From Rhodospirillaceae bacterium (GTDB taxonomy: Bacteria; Pseudomonadota; Alphaproteobacteria; CACIAM-22H2), in contig JALHMR010000003.1 of the NCBI GenBank assembly GCA_022843945.1, positions 62,001 to 126,000 of the forward strand: 64,000 bases of DNA, read 5' to 3'. Positions 27,131 to 35,528 of the stretch are shown here, piece by piece. The notes beneath the pieces are model-generated. The model worked only from the letters and a program-made list of their open reading frames with translations. It had not been told where the DNA came from and searched no databases. Position 1 is the first letter of the stretch, and the number at the start of each line of letters is the position of its first letter. Both the position numbers and the translations under genes were made by a program.

Positions 27131-27141
27131 CGATGCGAAAA

Positions 27142-27188
27142 AAGCCCGCCACCGGATTCCAGCGTGAGCCGGAACCGATGGCGGGCTT
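27142..27188. terminator. Terminator between convergent prophage gene groups
   Basis: Inverted repeat AAGCCCGCCA (27142-27151) / TGGCGGGCTT (27179-27188), with A-tracts on the left and GAGTTT on the right. It could stop transcription from both sides: the plus-strand trio and the minus-strand lysis operon end here. Confidence 0.65.
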
Positions 27189-27266
27189 GAGTTTGGAGAG
27201 GGTCCGCGTCCCGGGCAGGAGCGGCCCCGATTATCCCGGCCAGGGGCGACCGGGATTACGTCTGCG

Positions 27267-27674
27267 TCAGCATTCGTAGAGTTCGCCGTTCTTCAGAAAA
27301 CCGTGAAAGCCCTTCTGGGCGATCGAGCCGCCGCCGGCAGCGCAGGTCTTGCCATTCTTGTCGACCGTGAGCCTCTCGCCGACGGTGCCGTGGCGGACCC
27401 AGCATTTGTGCGCGTCGTCCTTGGGCATGGTGCAATTGTTGGCCCGGCTGTCGATGTACCATTGGCCCGCCGGCGTGACGCAAACGATGCTCTTGCCGTC
27501 GGCGCCGACCAGGGGCGGCTTCGCCCAGGTCGCGACGAACAGCGATCCAACCGGCGCGCCCTCGAATTCCTCGCCGGTGTCGAGCCGTCGATAGATCGGC
27601 TTCGCGGTAGCGCCGACAAACGGCGCATGCCGCCCCGTGTCCTCGACCCAGAACGTCTGGATGCGAAAGCCCAT
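27267..27674 (-). CDS. Cysteine-containing phage hypothetical protein
   Basis: 135 aa from the ATG at 27674 (MGFRIQTFWVED). The C-terminal half has a compact pattern with WYIDSRANNC, HKCWVRHGTVGE and a final Cys, resembling phage DUF6527-type proteins, though that match is from memory and tentative. No signal peptide. It is the last gene of the leftward lysis and accessory group and starts 2 bases downstream of the previous stop. Function unknown. Confidence 0.6.
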   Translation of the reverse strand: MGFRIQTFWVEDTGRHAPFVGATAKPIYRRLDTGEEFEGAPVGSLFVATWAKPPLVGADGKSIVCVTPAGQWYIDSRANNCTMPKDDAHKCWVRHGTVGERLTVDKNGKTCAAGGGSIAQKGFHGFLKNGELYEC

Positions 27675-27676
27675 GC

Positions 27677-28075
27677 TCACGTCTCCGCCGGCCGCACGAA
27701 GCAGATGACACCCTTCCATGGCGTCCAGCAGACCACGGGCTTTCCGGTCGGATTGTCGGCCCGGGTCAGGATGCGCTCGGGCGGCACCCGCACCCATTGC
27801 TCGACGGCGACGGGGAAGGTTGGCGGCGAGATCAGCACTTCGTAGTGCCCGCCGATGGCGAAGCCGTTTTCGTCGCGCTCCGTGACGCCACGCGCCGACA
27901 CGGTGCGGCAGTCCGACAGGTCGCAGCAGCTCGCCCCGCTGCCCGGCTGGGTCAGCGAGCGGAACCACTGCGCGGTTGGTGAATTGGGATCGGCCCCTGC
28001 CGGCGGCGCGCCCAGCACCTTGGGCATGGTGATCAGCGCGAGCAGGGTGAGGACGCCGATAATGCGCAGGATCAT
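27677..28075 (-). CDS. Secreted cysteine-rich phage accessory protein
   Basis: 132 aa from the ATG at 28075 (MILRIIGVLTLLALI). A signal peptide ends near VLGAPP. The mature part has SCCDLSDCR near residues 48-56 and a C-terminal VVCWTPWKGVICFV, suggesting disulfides in the periplasm. Similar small secreted proteins occur in alphaproteobacterial chromosomes and prophages, with no known role. The ATG overlaps the Rz1-like stop by 4 bases. Confidence 0.7.
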   Translation of the reverse strand: MILRIIGVLTLLALITMPKVLGAPPAGADPNSPTAQWFRSLTQPGSGASCCDLSDCRTVSARGVTERDENGFAIGGHYEVLISPPTFPVAVEQWVRVPPERILTRADNPTGKPVVCWTPWKGVICFVRPAET

Positions 28076-28380
28076 GGCACAACACCCATGGTCGGCCGCT
28101 CGATCTGCCGCGCCCATTCCGCCCAGGCCTCGACCTTGGCCCGGCAATCCTCGCCGGCGGCCGCGATCTCGACCAAGTAGCGCGCCACGTCCGCCTGCCT
28201 CGCCGTGTCAGGGTTGGGCGGCAGGGGATGCGGGGCGCAATCGAACAGGGGCTCCGGTGGCCGGAGCTTCTCGACCCGGAACTCCGTCACGGTTTCGACC
28301 CTTGGCGCCGAAGTCCCGCAGGCCGACAAGAGCGGCGCGCAGGCTAGGAGCGACAGGGCACTCGTGTTGAGCAGTCGCAC
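28072..28380 (-). CDS. Rz1-like outer-membrane spanin lipoprotein
   Basis: 102 aa. A lipoprotein signal ends with LLSAC (lipobox, Cys near residue 21), and the mature part is rich in Pro and charged residues (KLRPPEPLFDCAPHPLPP). It starts inside the Rz-like gene in another frame (28208-28380 shared), the classic nested Rz/Rz1 arrangement. With the inner-membrane partner it would fuse the inner and outer membranes at lysis. The lipobox and nesting make the call good, even though spanins diverge fast. Confidence 0.8.
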   Translation of the reverse strand: MRLLNTSALSLLACAPLLSACGTSAPRVETVTEFRVEKLRPPEPLFDCAPHPLPPNPDTARQADVARYLVEIAAAGEDCRAKVEAWAEWARQIERPTMGVVP

Positions 28381-28699
28381 GTTCCACCTCTTTGATGATG
28401 GTGTTGGTCCGGGTCACGACCTCGACCTTGCGCTCCGCGGCGATCGCCACGGCAGCGGCGCGCGCGCCTTCGGCCGAGGCCTTGCTGGCGGTGAGGTCGC
28501 GGATCTCGTCCGCGTTGCGCCGGTTCACATCGACCGCGGTGTCGAGCTGGGACTGGATCGCCTCGACCCGGCTTTCACACGCCTCGAGCTGCAGGCCGCG
28601 CACGTAGAGCCAGCCGCCCAGCACGACCGCGATCAGACCAGCGGCGGCCCAGCCGCCGAGCTTCGAGCCGATGAATTGCAGCAGCATCGCCGGCATCAC
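28208..28699 (-). CDS. Rz-like inner-membrane spanin
   Basis: 163 aa with one N-terminal transmembrane helix (about residues 14-32, AAAGLIAVVLGGWLYV) and a long charged helical segment (residues 40-110) of coiled-coil type, then a Pro/Arg-rich tail. This is the i-spanin architecture. Its 3' third overlaps the lipoprotein gene in a different frame. The start overlaps the stop of the YkuD-type gene (ATGA). Confidence 0.78.
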   Translation of the reverse strand: MMPAMLLQFIGSKLGGWAAAGLIAVVLGGWLYVRGLQLEACESRVEAIQSQLDTAVDVNRRNADEIRDLTASKASAEGARAAAVAIAAERKVEVVTRTNTIIKEVERATAQHECPVAPSLRAALVGLRDFGAKGRNRDGVPGREAPATGAPVRLRPASPAAQP

Positions 28700-29169
28700 G
28701 CGCGCTCCATCATTTGAGCGATCTCGATCTCGGCCATGGTCTCGCCCAGCACCTCGACCAGCGCTCGCATGTCGTCATCCTCGATCCTCAGACACCCGTA
28801 GGTCGGGATCAGCCGGTCCTCGCCGCGGCCTCCATCGTTCGTCCGCGTGGCGTGGATGTAGAGCTCGGTCCGCCCGCCCTTCACCGCCTCGAGCGCCTGT
28901 CCGCCGATTCCGATCAGCGGGATCGCGTACGGTCCCAGCGTGGCATGCTCGGGCGTGAAGCGGCGGACCTTCGCCGGCCGATAGGTGCCCGCTGGCGTGT
29001 CGCCCCAGGGCTTGGTCGGGTCCCGGGTCGGGTTGTCGTTCTCCAGCGCCTTGGCGTTATCGGACTTGCCCAGGCAGGGCATGGCGAGCATCGGCGTGCC
29101 CGCGTCGTCGAGCAGACGCAGCGTGCCGGGCCTGGTCCGGTCCTTGGGCAGCAGAACGGCGATGCGCAT
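28696..29169 (-). CDS. YkuD-like L,D-transpeptidase-fold protein, probable phage lysin
   Basis: 157 aa without a signal peptide. The YkuD signature is seen as YIHATRTNDGG (His106) and, 20 residues later, LIPTYGCLRI (Cys126). In bacteria such enzymes cross-link peptidoglycan; here it occupies the slot between membrane proteins and spanins where the endolysin normally lies, and no other muralytic enzyme is visible. A lytic or peptidoglycan-binding role in lysis is therefore likely but inferred. Exact reaction unknown. Confidence 0.72.
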   Translation of the reverse strand: MRIAVLLPKDRTRPGTLRLLDDAGTPMLAMPCLGKSDNAKALENDNPTRDPTKPWGDTPAGTYRPAKVRRFTPEHATLGPYAIPLIGIGGQALEAVKGGRTELYIHATRTNDGGRGEDRLIPTYGCLRIEDDDMRALVEVLGETMAEIEIAQMMERA

Positions 29170-29489
29170 CAGCCGATCCAGGCATTCTCGCGCCGGTATT
29201 CCCGGACCCGGTCACGATGGAAGATGGCGAGCCAGAGCATGAGCAGCCCGACACTCAAGGTGACGATCAATTCGCCGCCGGAGACGTCCCGGCAGCCGAA
29301 CATCAGGACGGTCAGCACGTTCGAGCCGGCGCCGATCGGCAGGCCGATGAACACGAGCCGCAGCAGCAGACCGGCCTTCGCGAAGACCATGGCCGCGACA
29401 TGCAGCGCGCTGACCACGATGACGACATTGGCGATCAGGTGAAGCGCGGCGATCAGGTCGCCGGCGAAAGAGCCGATCTGGCACATCAT
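29169..29489 (-). CDS. Small three-helix membrane protein, holin candidate
   Basis: 106 aa with three hydrophobic segments (about residues 12-36, 40-58 and 72-90) and a short charged C-terminus (HRDRVREYRRENAWIG). Position directly before the YkuD-type gene and next to another membrane protein fits a holin or its partner. There is no sequence family I recognise. Start and stop abut neighbouring genes with no gap. Confidence 0.6.
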   Translation of the reverse strand: MMCQIGSFAGDLIAALHLIANVVIVVSALHVAAMVFAKAGLLLRLVFIGLPIGAGSNVLTVLMFGCRDVSGGELIVTLSVGLLMLWLAIFHRDRVREYRRENAWIG

Positions 29490-29801
29490 CTATTGGACTC
29501 CTGTCCAGCGTTTCACGATCCCATCGGCGAGCCGCGGCACATTGACCAGCAGCCATTCGCAGAACTTCCAGCCCATCACCCCGAAACAGAAGCCGAGGGC
29601 CGTCTTGGAGTTCTCGCTCACCAGCCCGATATGCTCGGCCGCGAACGGGGTGACGAAGAAGGCCACGCCGAAGCCGACCATGAAGTTGGAGATGATCTCG
29701 CGCCGGGTGGCCGCCCCTTTGATCGCGACGGGCACGAGCGCGCCGAATAGCGCCGCCAGCACCCGCCAGACCTCGTCCATGGAAATCCCCGACTGGAACA
29801 T
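29490..29801 (-). CDS. Small membrane protein, holin or antiholin candidate
   Basis: 103 aa from the ATG at 29801, which has GGGGAGGGGGAGCTG before it and overlaps the previous stop (TGATG). Two to three hydrophobic segments occur (about 14-30, 42-60 and 72-88), with charged ends. Together with the neighbouring three-helix protein it could form a two-component holin. No recognised family. Confidence 0.58.
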   Translation of the reverse strand: MFQSGISMDEVWRVLAALFGALVPVAIKGAATRREIISNFMVGFGVAFFVTPFAAEHIGLVSENSKTALGFCFGVMGWKFCEWLLVNVPRLADGIVKRWTGVQ

Positions 29802-30217
29802 CAGCTCCCCCTCCCCTGACCCCTGCCCGTGTAGATTTCCGCCAGCGCCGCCGGCACGGCCGTGCTGCGCAGCACACAACCCCCCGCCATCTCATGCACC
29901 CAGGCGGCCGGGGAATCCGGCCGGTGCAGGATCAGCAGCGTGTCGGGGATGGCGACAAGCGGCGGCGCCTCGGGGCGGCGATAACCCTCAAGCAGGTTGG
30001 CGGCCAGGTCGTCGCGGATGCGGTGCACGAGCCAGCCCTGCCACGCCGCGACCTTCGGATCGAAGGGCGCGCCGACGACGCATCGCGGCTGATCGGGCAC
30101 CGTGGCGCACCCGGCCAGGGCATAGGCGCCCAGGGTCAGCGCCGCGGCGCCGAGCAGGACTCGCAAGCTTGGCCTGCGGGCGCCTGGGACGAGACGGGCG
30201 GGCTCTCGATTATTCAT
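29801..30217 (-). CDS. Phage-encoded lipoprotein
   Basis: 138 aa from the ATG at 30217 (MNNREPARLV); an ATG nine bases upstream is equally possible. The lipoprotein signal ends with LAGCATVP (lipobox Cys near 36). The mature part is about 100 aa with no known domain. It lies at the head of the membrane and lysis genes. Could be a lysis regulator or a surface-exclusion protein; neither is shown. Confidence 0.65.
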   Translation of the reverse strand: MNNREPARLVPGARRPSLRVLLGAAALTLGAYALAGCATVPDQPRCVVGAPFDPKVAAWQGWLVHRIRDDLAANLLEGYRRPEAPPLVAIPDTLLILHRPDSPAAWVHEMAGGCVLRSTAVPAALAEIYTGRGQGRGS

Positions 30218-30244
30218 GGCAGGCATACCCCCTGTCTTGATGAA

Positions 30245-30260
30245 GGCCGCTTCAACGGCC
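30245..30260. other. Hairpin in a 150-base gap
   Basis: GGCCG-CTTCAA-CGGCC in the gene-free stretch 30218-30371. A related, stronger hairpin (GCGGCCGC-TTCA-GCGGCCGC, 30687-30706) lies in the gap before the next gene. Possibly RNA-processing or attenuation sites of the late transcript; nothing else is seen here. Confidence 0.4.
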
Positions 30261-30371
30261 GAAAGCCCCTCCGGCTTGGCCGGAAGGGCGGGTGTGAGGC
30301 CGCCCACTGACAGCGGCTCGCGGCTGTGCCTAGATTGTCCCCGGCCATGGCCCGGCGGGGGATACGCGCGT

Positions 30372-30662
30372 CTACCTTGGTAATCCATTCGAGGCACCCC
30401 CTCGTCTGCCGCTCGGTGCTTCAACACCGGACGGCCCCGCCGTTACTTCTCTCTGGCGCTCGCCCGACGGACCGGGCGACGATGCCCGCGCCGCGGCGAG
30501 GCGGCGGCGCAGATCCAGCCATTGCGGCGCATCCGGCAGGCCGGGTCGCGCCTGGCGCACGGTGTCGGCGAGCGCCTCGACCTGGTCGGCGATGGCTTCG
30601 AGCGCCTCGACCGGCGCGATCTTCTCGAGCAGGGCGCGGTGTAGCGCCATCCTGGCGGTCAT
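30372..30662 (-). CDS. Small phage protein, paralogue of the next gene upstream
   Basis: 96 aa. The first 60 residues (MTARMALHRALLEKIAPVEALEAIAD and following) align with those of the 64-aa protein at 30720: both share a helix, a V-EALEAI/S-EAIEAL core and a conserved region ending W-LD or WDELD. The rest is a low-complexity Ser/Gly/Pro tail. Soluble, unknown function. The two genes look like a tandem duplication after tail-fibre genes. Confidence 0.55.
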   Translation of the reverse strand: MTARMALHRALLEKIAPVEALEAIADQVEALADTVRQARPGLPDAPQWLDLRRRLAAARASSPGPSGERQREVTAGPSGVEAPSGRRGGASNGLPR

Positions 30663-30686
30663 GCGAGGCTTCCCCCTTCGCGTCTG

Positions 30687-30706
30687 GCGGCCGCTTCAGC
30701 GGCCGC
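30687..30706. other. Perfect hairpin between duplicated small genes
   Basis: GCGGCCGC-TTCA-GCGGCCGC: an 8-bp self-complementary stem with a 4-base loop in the 57-base gap between the two paralogous genes. No T-tract, so more likely a processing or stability element than a terminator. Confidence 0.45.
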
Positions 30707-30719
30707 GGGTTGGTGCCAG

Positions 30720-30914
30720 TCAGTCCGGGTTGGCGGCGATGATCGCCTGGACCTTGGCGTCGAGCTCGTCCCACTTGGCAGCGCTGGCAAAGGCCGGACG
30801 CACGATCTTCACCTCGGCGGTGATCGCCCGGACTTGGCGATAGAGCGCCTCGATCGCCTCGATCTCGCTGACCTCCCGGAGGATGGCGCGGCGGAGCAGG
30901 ACGGGACTGGCCAT
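30720..30914 (-). CDS. Small phage protein (64 aa)
   Basis: 64 aa from the ATG at 30914, preceded by a perfect AGGAGG. Helical and charged (REVSEIEAIEALYRQVRAIT). It follows the tail-fibre gene by 20 bases, a common place for fibre chaperones or tail-fibre assembly proteins, but no such similarity is evident. Paralogue of the gene at 30372. Confidence 0.6.
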   Translation of the reverse strand: MASPVLLRRAILREVSEIEAIEALYRQVRAITAEVKIVRPAFASAAKWDELDAKVQAIIAANPD

Positions 30915-30934
30915 GGCTCTGACCTCCTGTTGTT

Positions 30935-32431
30935 CTAGTAGATCGGCACGGCGTCGAGCCGGTAGACGTTCCGCTCCTTGCCGTCGTTGAGCGTGTTGTA
31001 TTCCACCTTCAGACTGCGGGGGCTCGGGCTGCCCACGTTCTGCGCCGAGACATCGCACTGGTAGCGATAGAGCCGCTTGTCGCTCACCGCGTAGTCGGGC
31101 GATTGCAGCGTGCCGGTGGCCCAGGTGGCCCCGCCGTCGATCGAGGCGCGGATGCGCCGGGTCGGGCTGGCGTCCACCGTCTTCTCGAGCACATAGACGT
31201 CAACCAGCTCGCAATCGGCGTTGATGGTCTCGGCATCGTCCGACAGGGTCATCTCGGGCGCGCTGCTGGTCTCGAAGAACTCGACCTCGGCGATGCACTG
31301 GCCGTTGGTGCCGCTGCCCGACTTGGTCATGTAGACCCAGTGATAGCGGTAAGGTGTCGTGGTCGTGATGCCTGAGGTATAGGTCTTCACGGCGCTGTTG
31401 GAATCCGCGAACGTGTCAGTGTGCAGCGTGGTCGCGGCCGCCGCGTCGTTCGTGTTCGAGCCGCGCAGCTCGATCGTGACATCGCCGCCGCCGTTGCGGT
31501 TGAAGCCCGAATCGCTGGTGGCGTAGGCGATATACTTGGTCACCGTCTTGGTGTTGCCCGAGCCCCAGTCCTTGCCGACATAGCCGGCGGTGGCGACGTT
31601 GCCGGTGTCGGCGCCTTGCGCCTGCGACTGGGTCGTGTCGCTGTCGAAGGCCGCGGCGTTGCCGCCGCTGGCCGTCATGTTGCCGATCACCGTGCCGGTG
31701 CCCTGGGCGATCTGCGAGAAGCCGCCAGGGTTGTAATAGTGGTCGGTGTCGAAGGTAGCGTTGGTCTTGGTCGAGAAGTTGTCGGCGCTGACCACCCAGG
31801 AGATGGCCGGGCCGCGCAGACCGCCGGTCGAGGTGGCGGCGATCAGGGCCGAGATGGCGAGGTCGCGGGCCACCTGGTCGAGACTTTCAACGGCCAGTTC
31901 GTCCAGCGCGCCCTTGACCGTGGTCGCCGACAGGCCGGACGATGAATTGTCATAGGGGATGCTGCCCGAGGCGAAGGCGACCCAGGCCGGGCGGATGTCG
32001 TCGATGTCGCCGTCGGTGATCACCGTCATGCCGACGGTGAGGGTGACGCGCGCGATCGGGATGGCGCCGGCCGGCAGGGTCGGGTCGAAAATCGCGCCCT
32101 CGGCGCCCGCCACCACGGCGGCCACGCCGCTGCTTTGGTGGATGTAGACGATGTCGCGGCGGGTGGCGCCGGTCGGCGCGGTGAAGGTGCCGGTGGTCTG
32201 GGCCGACTGTGTGACCAGCGTGCCGTTGGCCAGGTAGGCGCCAGCATCCAGGGTCACCGTCATATCAGGTGCGGACGGCGAGCCAGCCTGCGACGAATGC
32301 GCCGCGAAGGCACCCGCCAGCCGATTGTGCACCGAAAGGGCGGCGTCGATCGCCAACGGGTATTTCGTCCCCGTCATGATCACCGAGTAATAGCTCGGCA
32401 GGCCCAGCGCCTGGATGTTGGCTACGGTCAT
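30935..32431 (-). CDS. Phage tail fibre / receptor-binding protein
   Basis: 498 aa, rich in Gly, Ser, Thr and Asp, with few Cys. The N-terminal part (residues about 1-160: PSYYSVIMTGTKYPLAID, then VDGDIDDIRPAWV-like sequence) looks like a virion-attachment domain. The C-terminal 200 residues form a jelly-roll-like carbohydrate-binding region (TVTKYIAYATSDSGFNRNG). It lies directly after the tail-tip gene (4-base gap), as receptor-binding proteins do. Likely binds a host surface glycan. Confidence 0.75.
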   Translation of the reverse strand: MTVANIQALGLPSYYSVIMTGTKYPLAIDAALSVHNRLAGAFAAHSSQAGSPSAPDMTVTLDAGAYLANGTLVTQSAQTTGTFTAPTGATRRDIVYIHQSSGVAAVVAGAEGAIFDPTLPAGAIPIARVTLTVGMTVITDGDIDDIRPAWVAFASGSIPYDNSSSGLSATTVKGALDELAVESLDQVARDLAISALIAATSTGGLRGPAISWVVSADNFSTKTNATFDTDHYYNPGGFSQIAQGTGTVIGNMTASGGNAAAFDSDTTQSQAQGADTGNVATAGYVGKDWGSGNTKTVTKYIAYATSDSGFNRNGGGDVTIELRGSNTNDAAAATTLHTDTFADSNSAVKTYTSGITTTTPYRYHWVYMTKSGSGTNGQCIAEVEFFETSSAPEMTLSDDAETINADCELVDVYVLEKTVDASPTRRIRASIDGGATWATGTLQSPDYAVSDKRLYRYQCDVSAQNVGSPSPRSLKVEYNTLNDGKERNVYRLDAVPIY

Positions 32432-32435
32432 TCGT

Positions 32436-35400
32436 TCAAACCCCTGTGGCTATGCCGTTGCCGAGGCCACCCGCGATCTCGACGCCGGCCGCACTCCACA
32501 CGCGGGGCGTGAAGCCGGTCGCCGAGGCATCCTCGTAGGTGGCGTAGCGTGGTGCGGTCGGCGAGCCCGTGTCGTTTTCCGGCGTCACCTGGATGTTGGG
32601 CACCGCGTTGAACTGCGGCGTAAATTCCACCGGGATGCCGCCGACGAAATCGAAGGCGAGGGTGCGCTCCTCGGCGTCGAGCACCGGCTTGAAGCTCGCG
32701 ATGTAGGCCTTGCGGGTCGAGGTATCGAGGGTCAGCCGGGCCTTGAGATAGCGGAAATCCGCCGTGCCGATGCTCCAGCCCTCGTAGCCGTCGAAGGCAT
32801 CGGCCGCGTTGCGATAGTCGATCGAGAAGGCCGGGTCCGAGGTGGCGCTGCTCACCCCGCGGCCAAGCGGCGCCGCGTGCTCGCGGTAGACGCGCGTCCC
32901 CGTGCCGTCGAAGCCGAGGTCGAGGACCGGCGCCTCGTAGACGCAGGTCGCCTGCGGATAGGGCAGGTACTGCTCGAAGAGCTCGGCATTGGTGTGCTCG
33001 CTGGCCAGCTTGGTCGAGTCGGGCACCAGCACGCCGGTCCAGTGGCGCACGAAGTTGGTCAGGGTGCCCGCCCATTGCGGCGCCTGCTCGGCCTCCTCGA
33101 TCACGTCGTTGCTGTTGCTCACCGTGATGGCGAAGGTGGCGGCCGAGGCCGAGTAGTTGCCCGAGGTGTCCACGGCCTTGACGCCGCAGTTCCAGTCGCC
33201 GGGCGGCAGTGCCGTGTTGGTGATCAGCGTGCCGCGGGTGACCGAGGTCAGGACCTGCGCCAGGTCCCAGTCGAAGCCGCCCCAGGACTGCGCCAGGAAG
33301 CGCATCTCGTAGCCGCCCAGGTCGGCATCGCTCACCTGGTCGTAGCGATGCGTACAGACGTTGCCGTTCTGCTGCACCGAGTAGCCGGTGACGTTGGAGG
33401 GCAGAGACGTCTTGCCGATGACGGTGTGTGGCGCCGTCTCGGCGCGCTCTGAGGCCACGCCAACGCCGCTGCGTGCGGTCAACGCGACCTGATAGGCCTC
33501 GCCGTCGTCGACATCCAAAATGAAAGTCCGGGTCTGATCGCCGCGAACCGCGCCATACGGGCGCCACGGCTCCGTCGGGCTGCCGGAAGTCTTGCGATAT
33601 TCGACCTCGATCGTGCCGCCCGAGGTGACGAAGATTGACGCGGGTGCGGTCCAGGTGACGAGGATGCGGCTGAACACCGTGCCGTCCTCGCGGATGCCCA
33701 GCACATCGGTGCCGGAGAACATCTGGATGTTGGTCGGCGGCGGCACGATGCCGGCATTGGGCAGATCCGTCGTCGGCGCCGGAACAAGCGTCTGCTCGTC
33801 GACCGTCTCGTCCCAGGCGAAGACATTGGCGTCGGTCTCTTCGCCCGTTGCCCGGACGCCGAGGCGCAAGCCCCGCTCGTCCTGGATCATGGCGAGGCCC
33901 CATTGCGCGCAATAGAACGCCTTGTCGTTCCACCCCCGCTTTTCGTTGGTGAAACTGAAGTTCTCGCCAGCGCGGATCTTCACGCCGCGCAGATTGAGCG
34001 GGACTGAGGTCGCGATATGGCGGCGGATACGCTCTAGGTCGATCTTGCAAATGCGCTGTGCCGCTGACGGCGAATTTGTGAAGCGCAGTTCGGCGTCGCG
34101 CCAGATCCGCTCGCCGTCCTCGAGGATGTAGCCCGCGCCGCTGATCGGCGGAAAGTCCGTCGGCTGATAGAGGTCGTCCGGGTTGATGAAGACGCCCTTG
34201 ACGCCGTTGTAGATATCGCGGAACGAGCGGCGGAACTGGCTGGTCAGGGAGCCATCAAGGTCGTCCTCGTTGAACGATATGGTGGGCGCAACCCACACGC
34301 CGGCGAAGAGTGAAAGCCGGCCGGCCGGCTCCGACTTGCGGCCGGCCATAGCCGAGAGCAGGCGCGGGATGACCTGGCTCGGCTCCTCCTCCGTCTCGAT
34401 CACGCCGTTGCAGGTGTAGCGGGGCTCGGCGTTGACCACGAGCGTGCCGGAATTGGTGACGCCGGGATTGACCCGGACCTGCGCCCTGGAATTGGCCAGC
34501 GTCGTGCAGGCATAGCCCGTGTCCGGCGTGATCTCCTCCCAGAAGTAATTCGTATGGGCCGTGTAGCCCGACAGGCCGTCGCTGTCCGGGGAGCCCGACC
34601 CCGCGAGCGTGAACCGCGTGCCGGTGCGCAGGGCCGCCGAGCGGGCAGACAGCGTGATCAGGCCGGCGGCGTCCGAAGTGAACCCCACCACTGCCGGCTT
34701 GCGCGCCACCATCTCATCGCAGGCGTTGGCTGCCGCGATGACCGTGGTTTCGTCCACAAAGGCATCGGTGTAGCCGAGGCCCCGGCCTGTATCCCGGAAA
34801 TACTGCGCGATGCACAGTGCGGCATTATCGGTCCAGGCCACGCCGGATGGCGAGCCCGCGACACGGGGGTCGGTGATCTGGCTGTAGCCGGCCAGGATGA
34901 AGGTGATGTTCGGGATGCCGCCGGAGAACTTGTCGCTGTTATAGGTCAGCTCGAGATAGACCTTGGCGCAGCCCGACTGCCGATGATCCGAGGTCCATTT
35001 ATCGGGCACGGCGGCTATCAGGGCGGCGTTGAATGCTGCATCCCCTGCCGTGGTGCCCGTGCCGTAGACGCATTTCACGAAGCCGGCATAGTTGCCCGTC
35101 GCGTTGCCCGAGCCGTCGAGCGGGACCACCTCATCGTCGAAGATCAGCGCATCGAACCCCCGCACGGGATGACCCGCGACGGTGATCACCAGGTGCAGCT
35201 TGCTGCGGTCGGTCCCCGTGGTGTGGATAAAGGTGATGTAGCCGCCGGCGCGCGTGCGGCCGAAGATGATCGAGCGCGCGGCGGCGGACTGCCGCACCGT
35301 GACCAGGTTGTCCCGCTGAAACGACCCCAGGTCGGACACCTCGGGCGCCCTCGGCTTGGGCGTCAGGGCCTGGGACGCATAACCCACCGCCAGCACACCG

Positions 35401-35528
35401 ATGCCGGCGACGAGGGCCGCGGCAATGCCCGCCTCCATCAGCACGACGCCGAACACCACGATGCCGGCCGAGTAGGCGGCCGAGGCGGCAATGGCGGCGC
35501 CGGCGACGGCTACCACAGCGGGCGGCAT
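32436..35528 (-). CDS. Tail tip / host-specificity protein (gpJ-like)
   Basis: 1030 aa from the ATG at 35528, overlapping the previous stop (TAATG). An N-terminal hydrophobic stretch (residues about 3-45) is followed by gpJ/TipJ-like sequence (SLGSFQRDNLVTVRQSA region, DKWTSDHRQSGCAKVYLEL), then fibronectin-III-like modules (residues about 580-800) and a C-terminal 200 residues probably binding the receptor. It forms the tail hub that contacts the host and is the largest gene in the tail module. Confidence 0.85.
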   Translation of the reverse strand: MPPAVVAVAGAAIAASAAYSAGIVVFGVVLMEAGIAAALVAGIGVLAVGYASQALTPKPRAPEVSDLGSFQRDNLVTVRQSAAARSIIFGRTRAGGYITFIHTTGTDRSKLHLVITVAGHPVRGFDALIFDDEVVPLDGSGNATGNYAGFVKCVYGTGTTAGDAAFNAALIAAVPDKWTSDHRQSGCAKVYLELTYNSDKFSGGIPNITFILAGYSQITDPRVAGSPSGVAWTDNAALCIAQYFRDTGRGLGYTDAFVDETTVIAAANACDEMVARKPAVVGFTSDAAGLITLSARSAALRTGTRFTLAGSGSPDSDGLSGYTAHTNYFWEEITPDTGYACTTLANSRAQVRVNPGVTNSGTLVVNAEPRYTCNGVIETEEEPSQVIPRLLSAMAGRKSEPAGRLSLFAGVWVAPTISFNEDDLDGSLTSQFRRSFRDIYNGVKGVFINPDDLYQPTDFPPISGAGYILEDGERIWRDAELRFTNSPSAAQRICKIDLERIRRHIATSVPLNLRGVKIRAGENFSFTNEKRGWNDKAFYCAQWGLAMIQDERGLRLGVRATGEETDANVFAWDETVDEQTLVPAPTTDLPNAGIVPPPTNIQMFSGTDVLGIREDGTVFSRILVTWTAPASIFVTSGGTIEVEYRKTSGSPTEPWRPYGAVRGDQTRTFILDVDDGEAYQVALTARSGVGVASERAETAPHTVIGKTSLPSNVTGYSVQQNGNVCTHRYDQVSDADLGGYEMRFLAQSWGGFDWDLAQVLTSVTRGTLITNTALPPGDWNCGVKAVDTSGNYSASAATFAITVSNSNDVIEEAEQAPQWAGTLTNFVRHWTGVLVPDSTKLASEHTNAELFEQYLPYPQATCVYEAPVLDLGFDGTGTRVYREHAAPLGRGVSSATSDPAFSIDYRNAADAFDGYEGWSIGTADFRYLKARLTLDTSTRKAYIASFKPVLDAEERTLAFDFVGGIPVEFTPQFNAVPNIQVTPENDTGSPTAPRYATYEDASATGFTPRVWSAAGVEIAGGLGNGIATGV

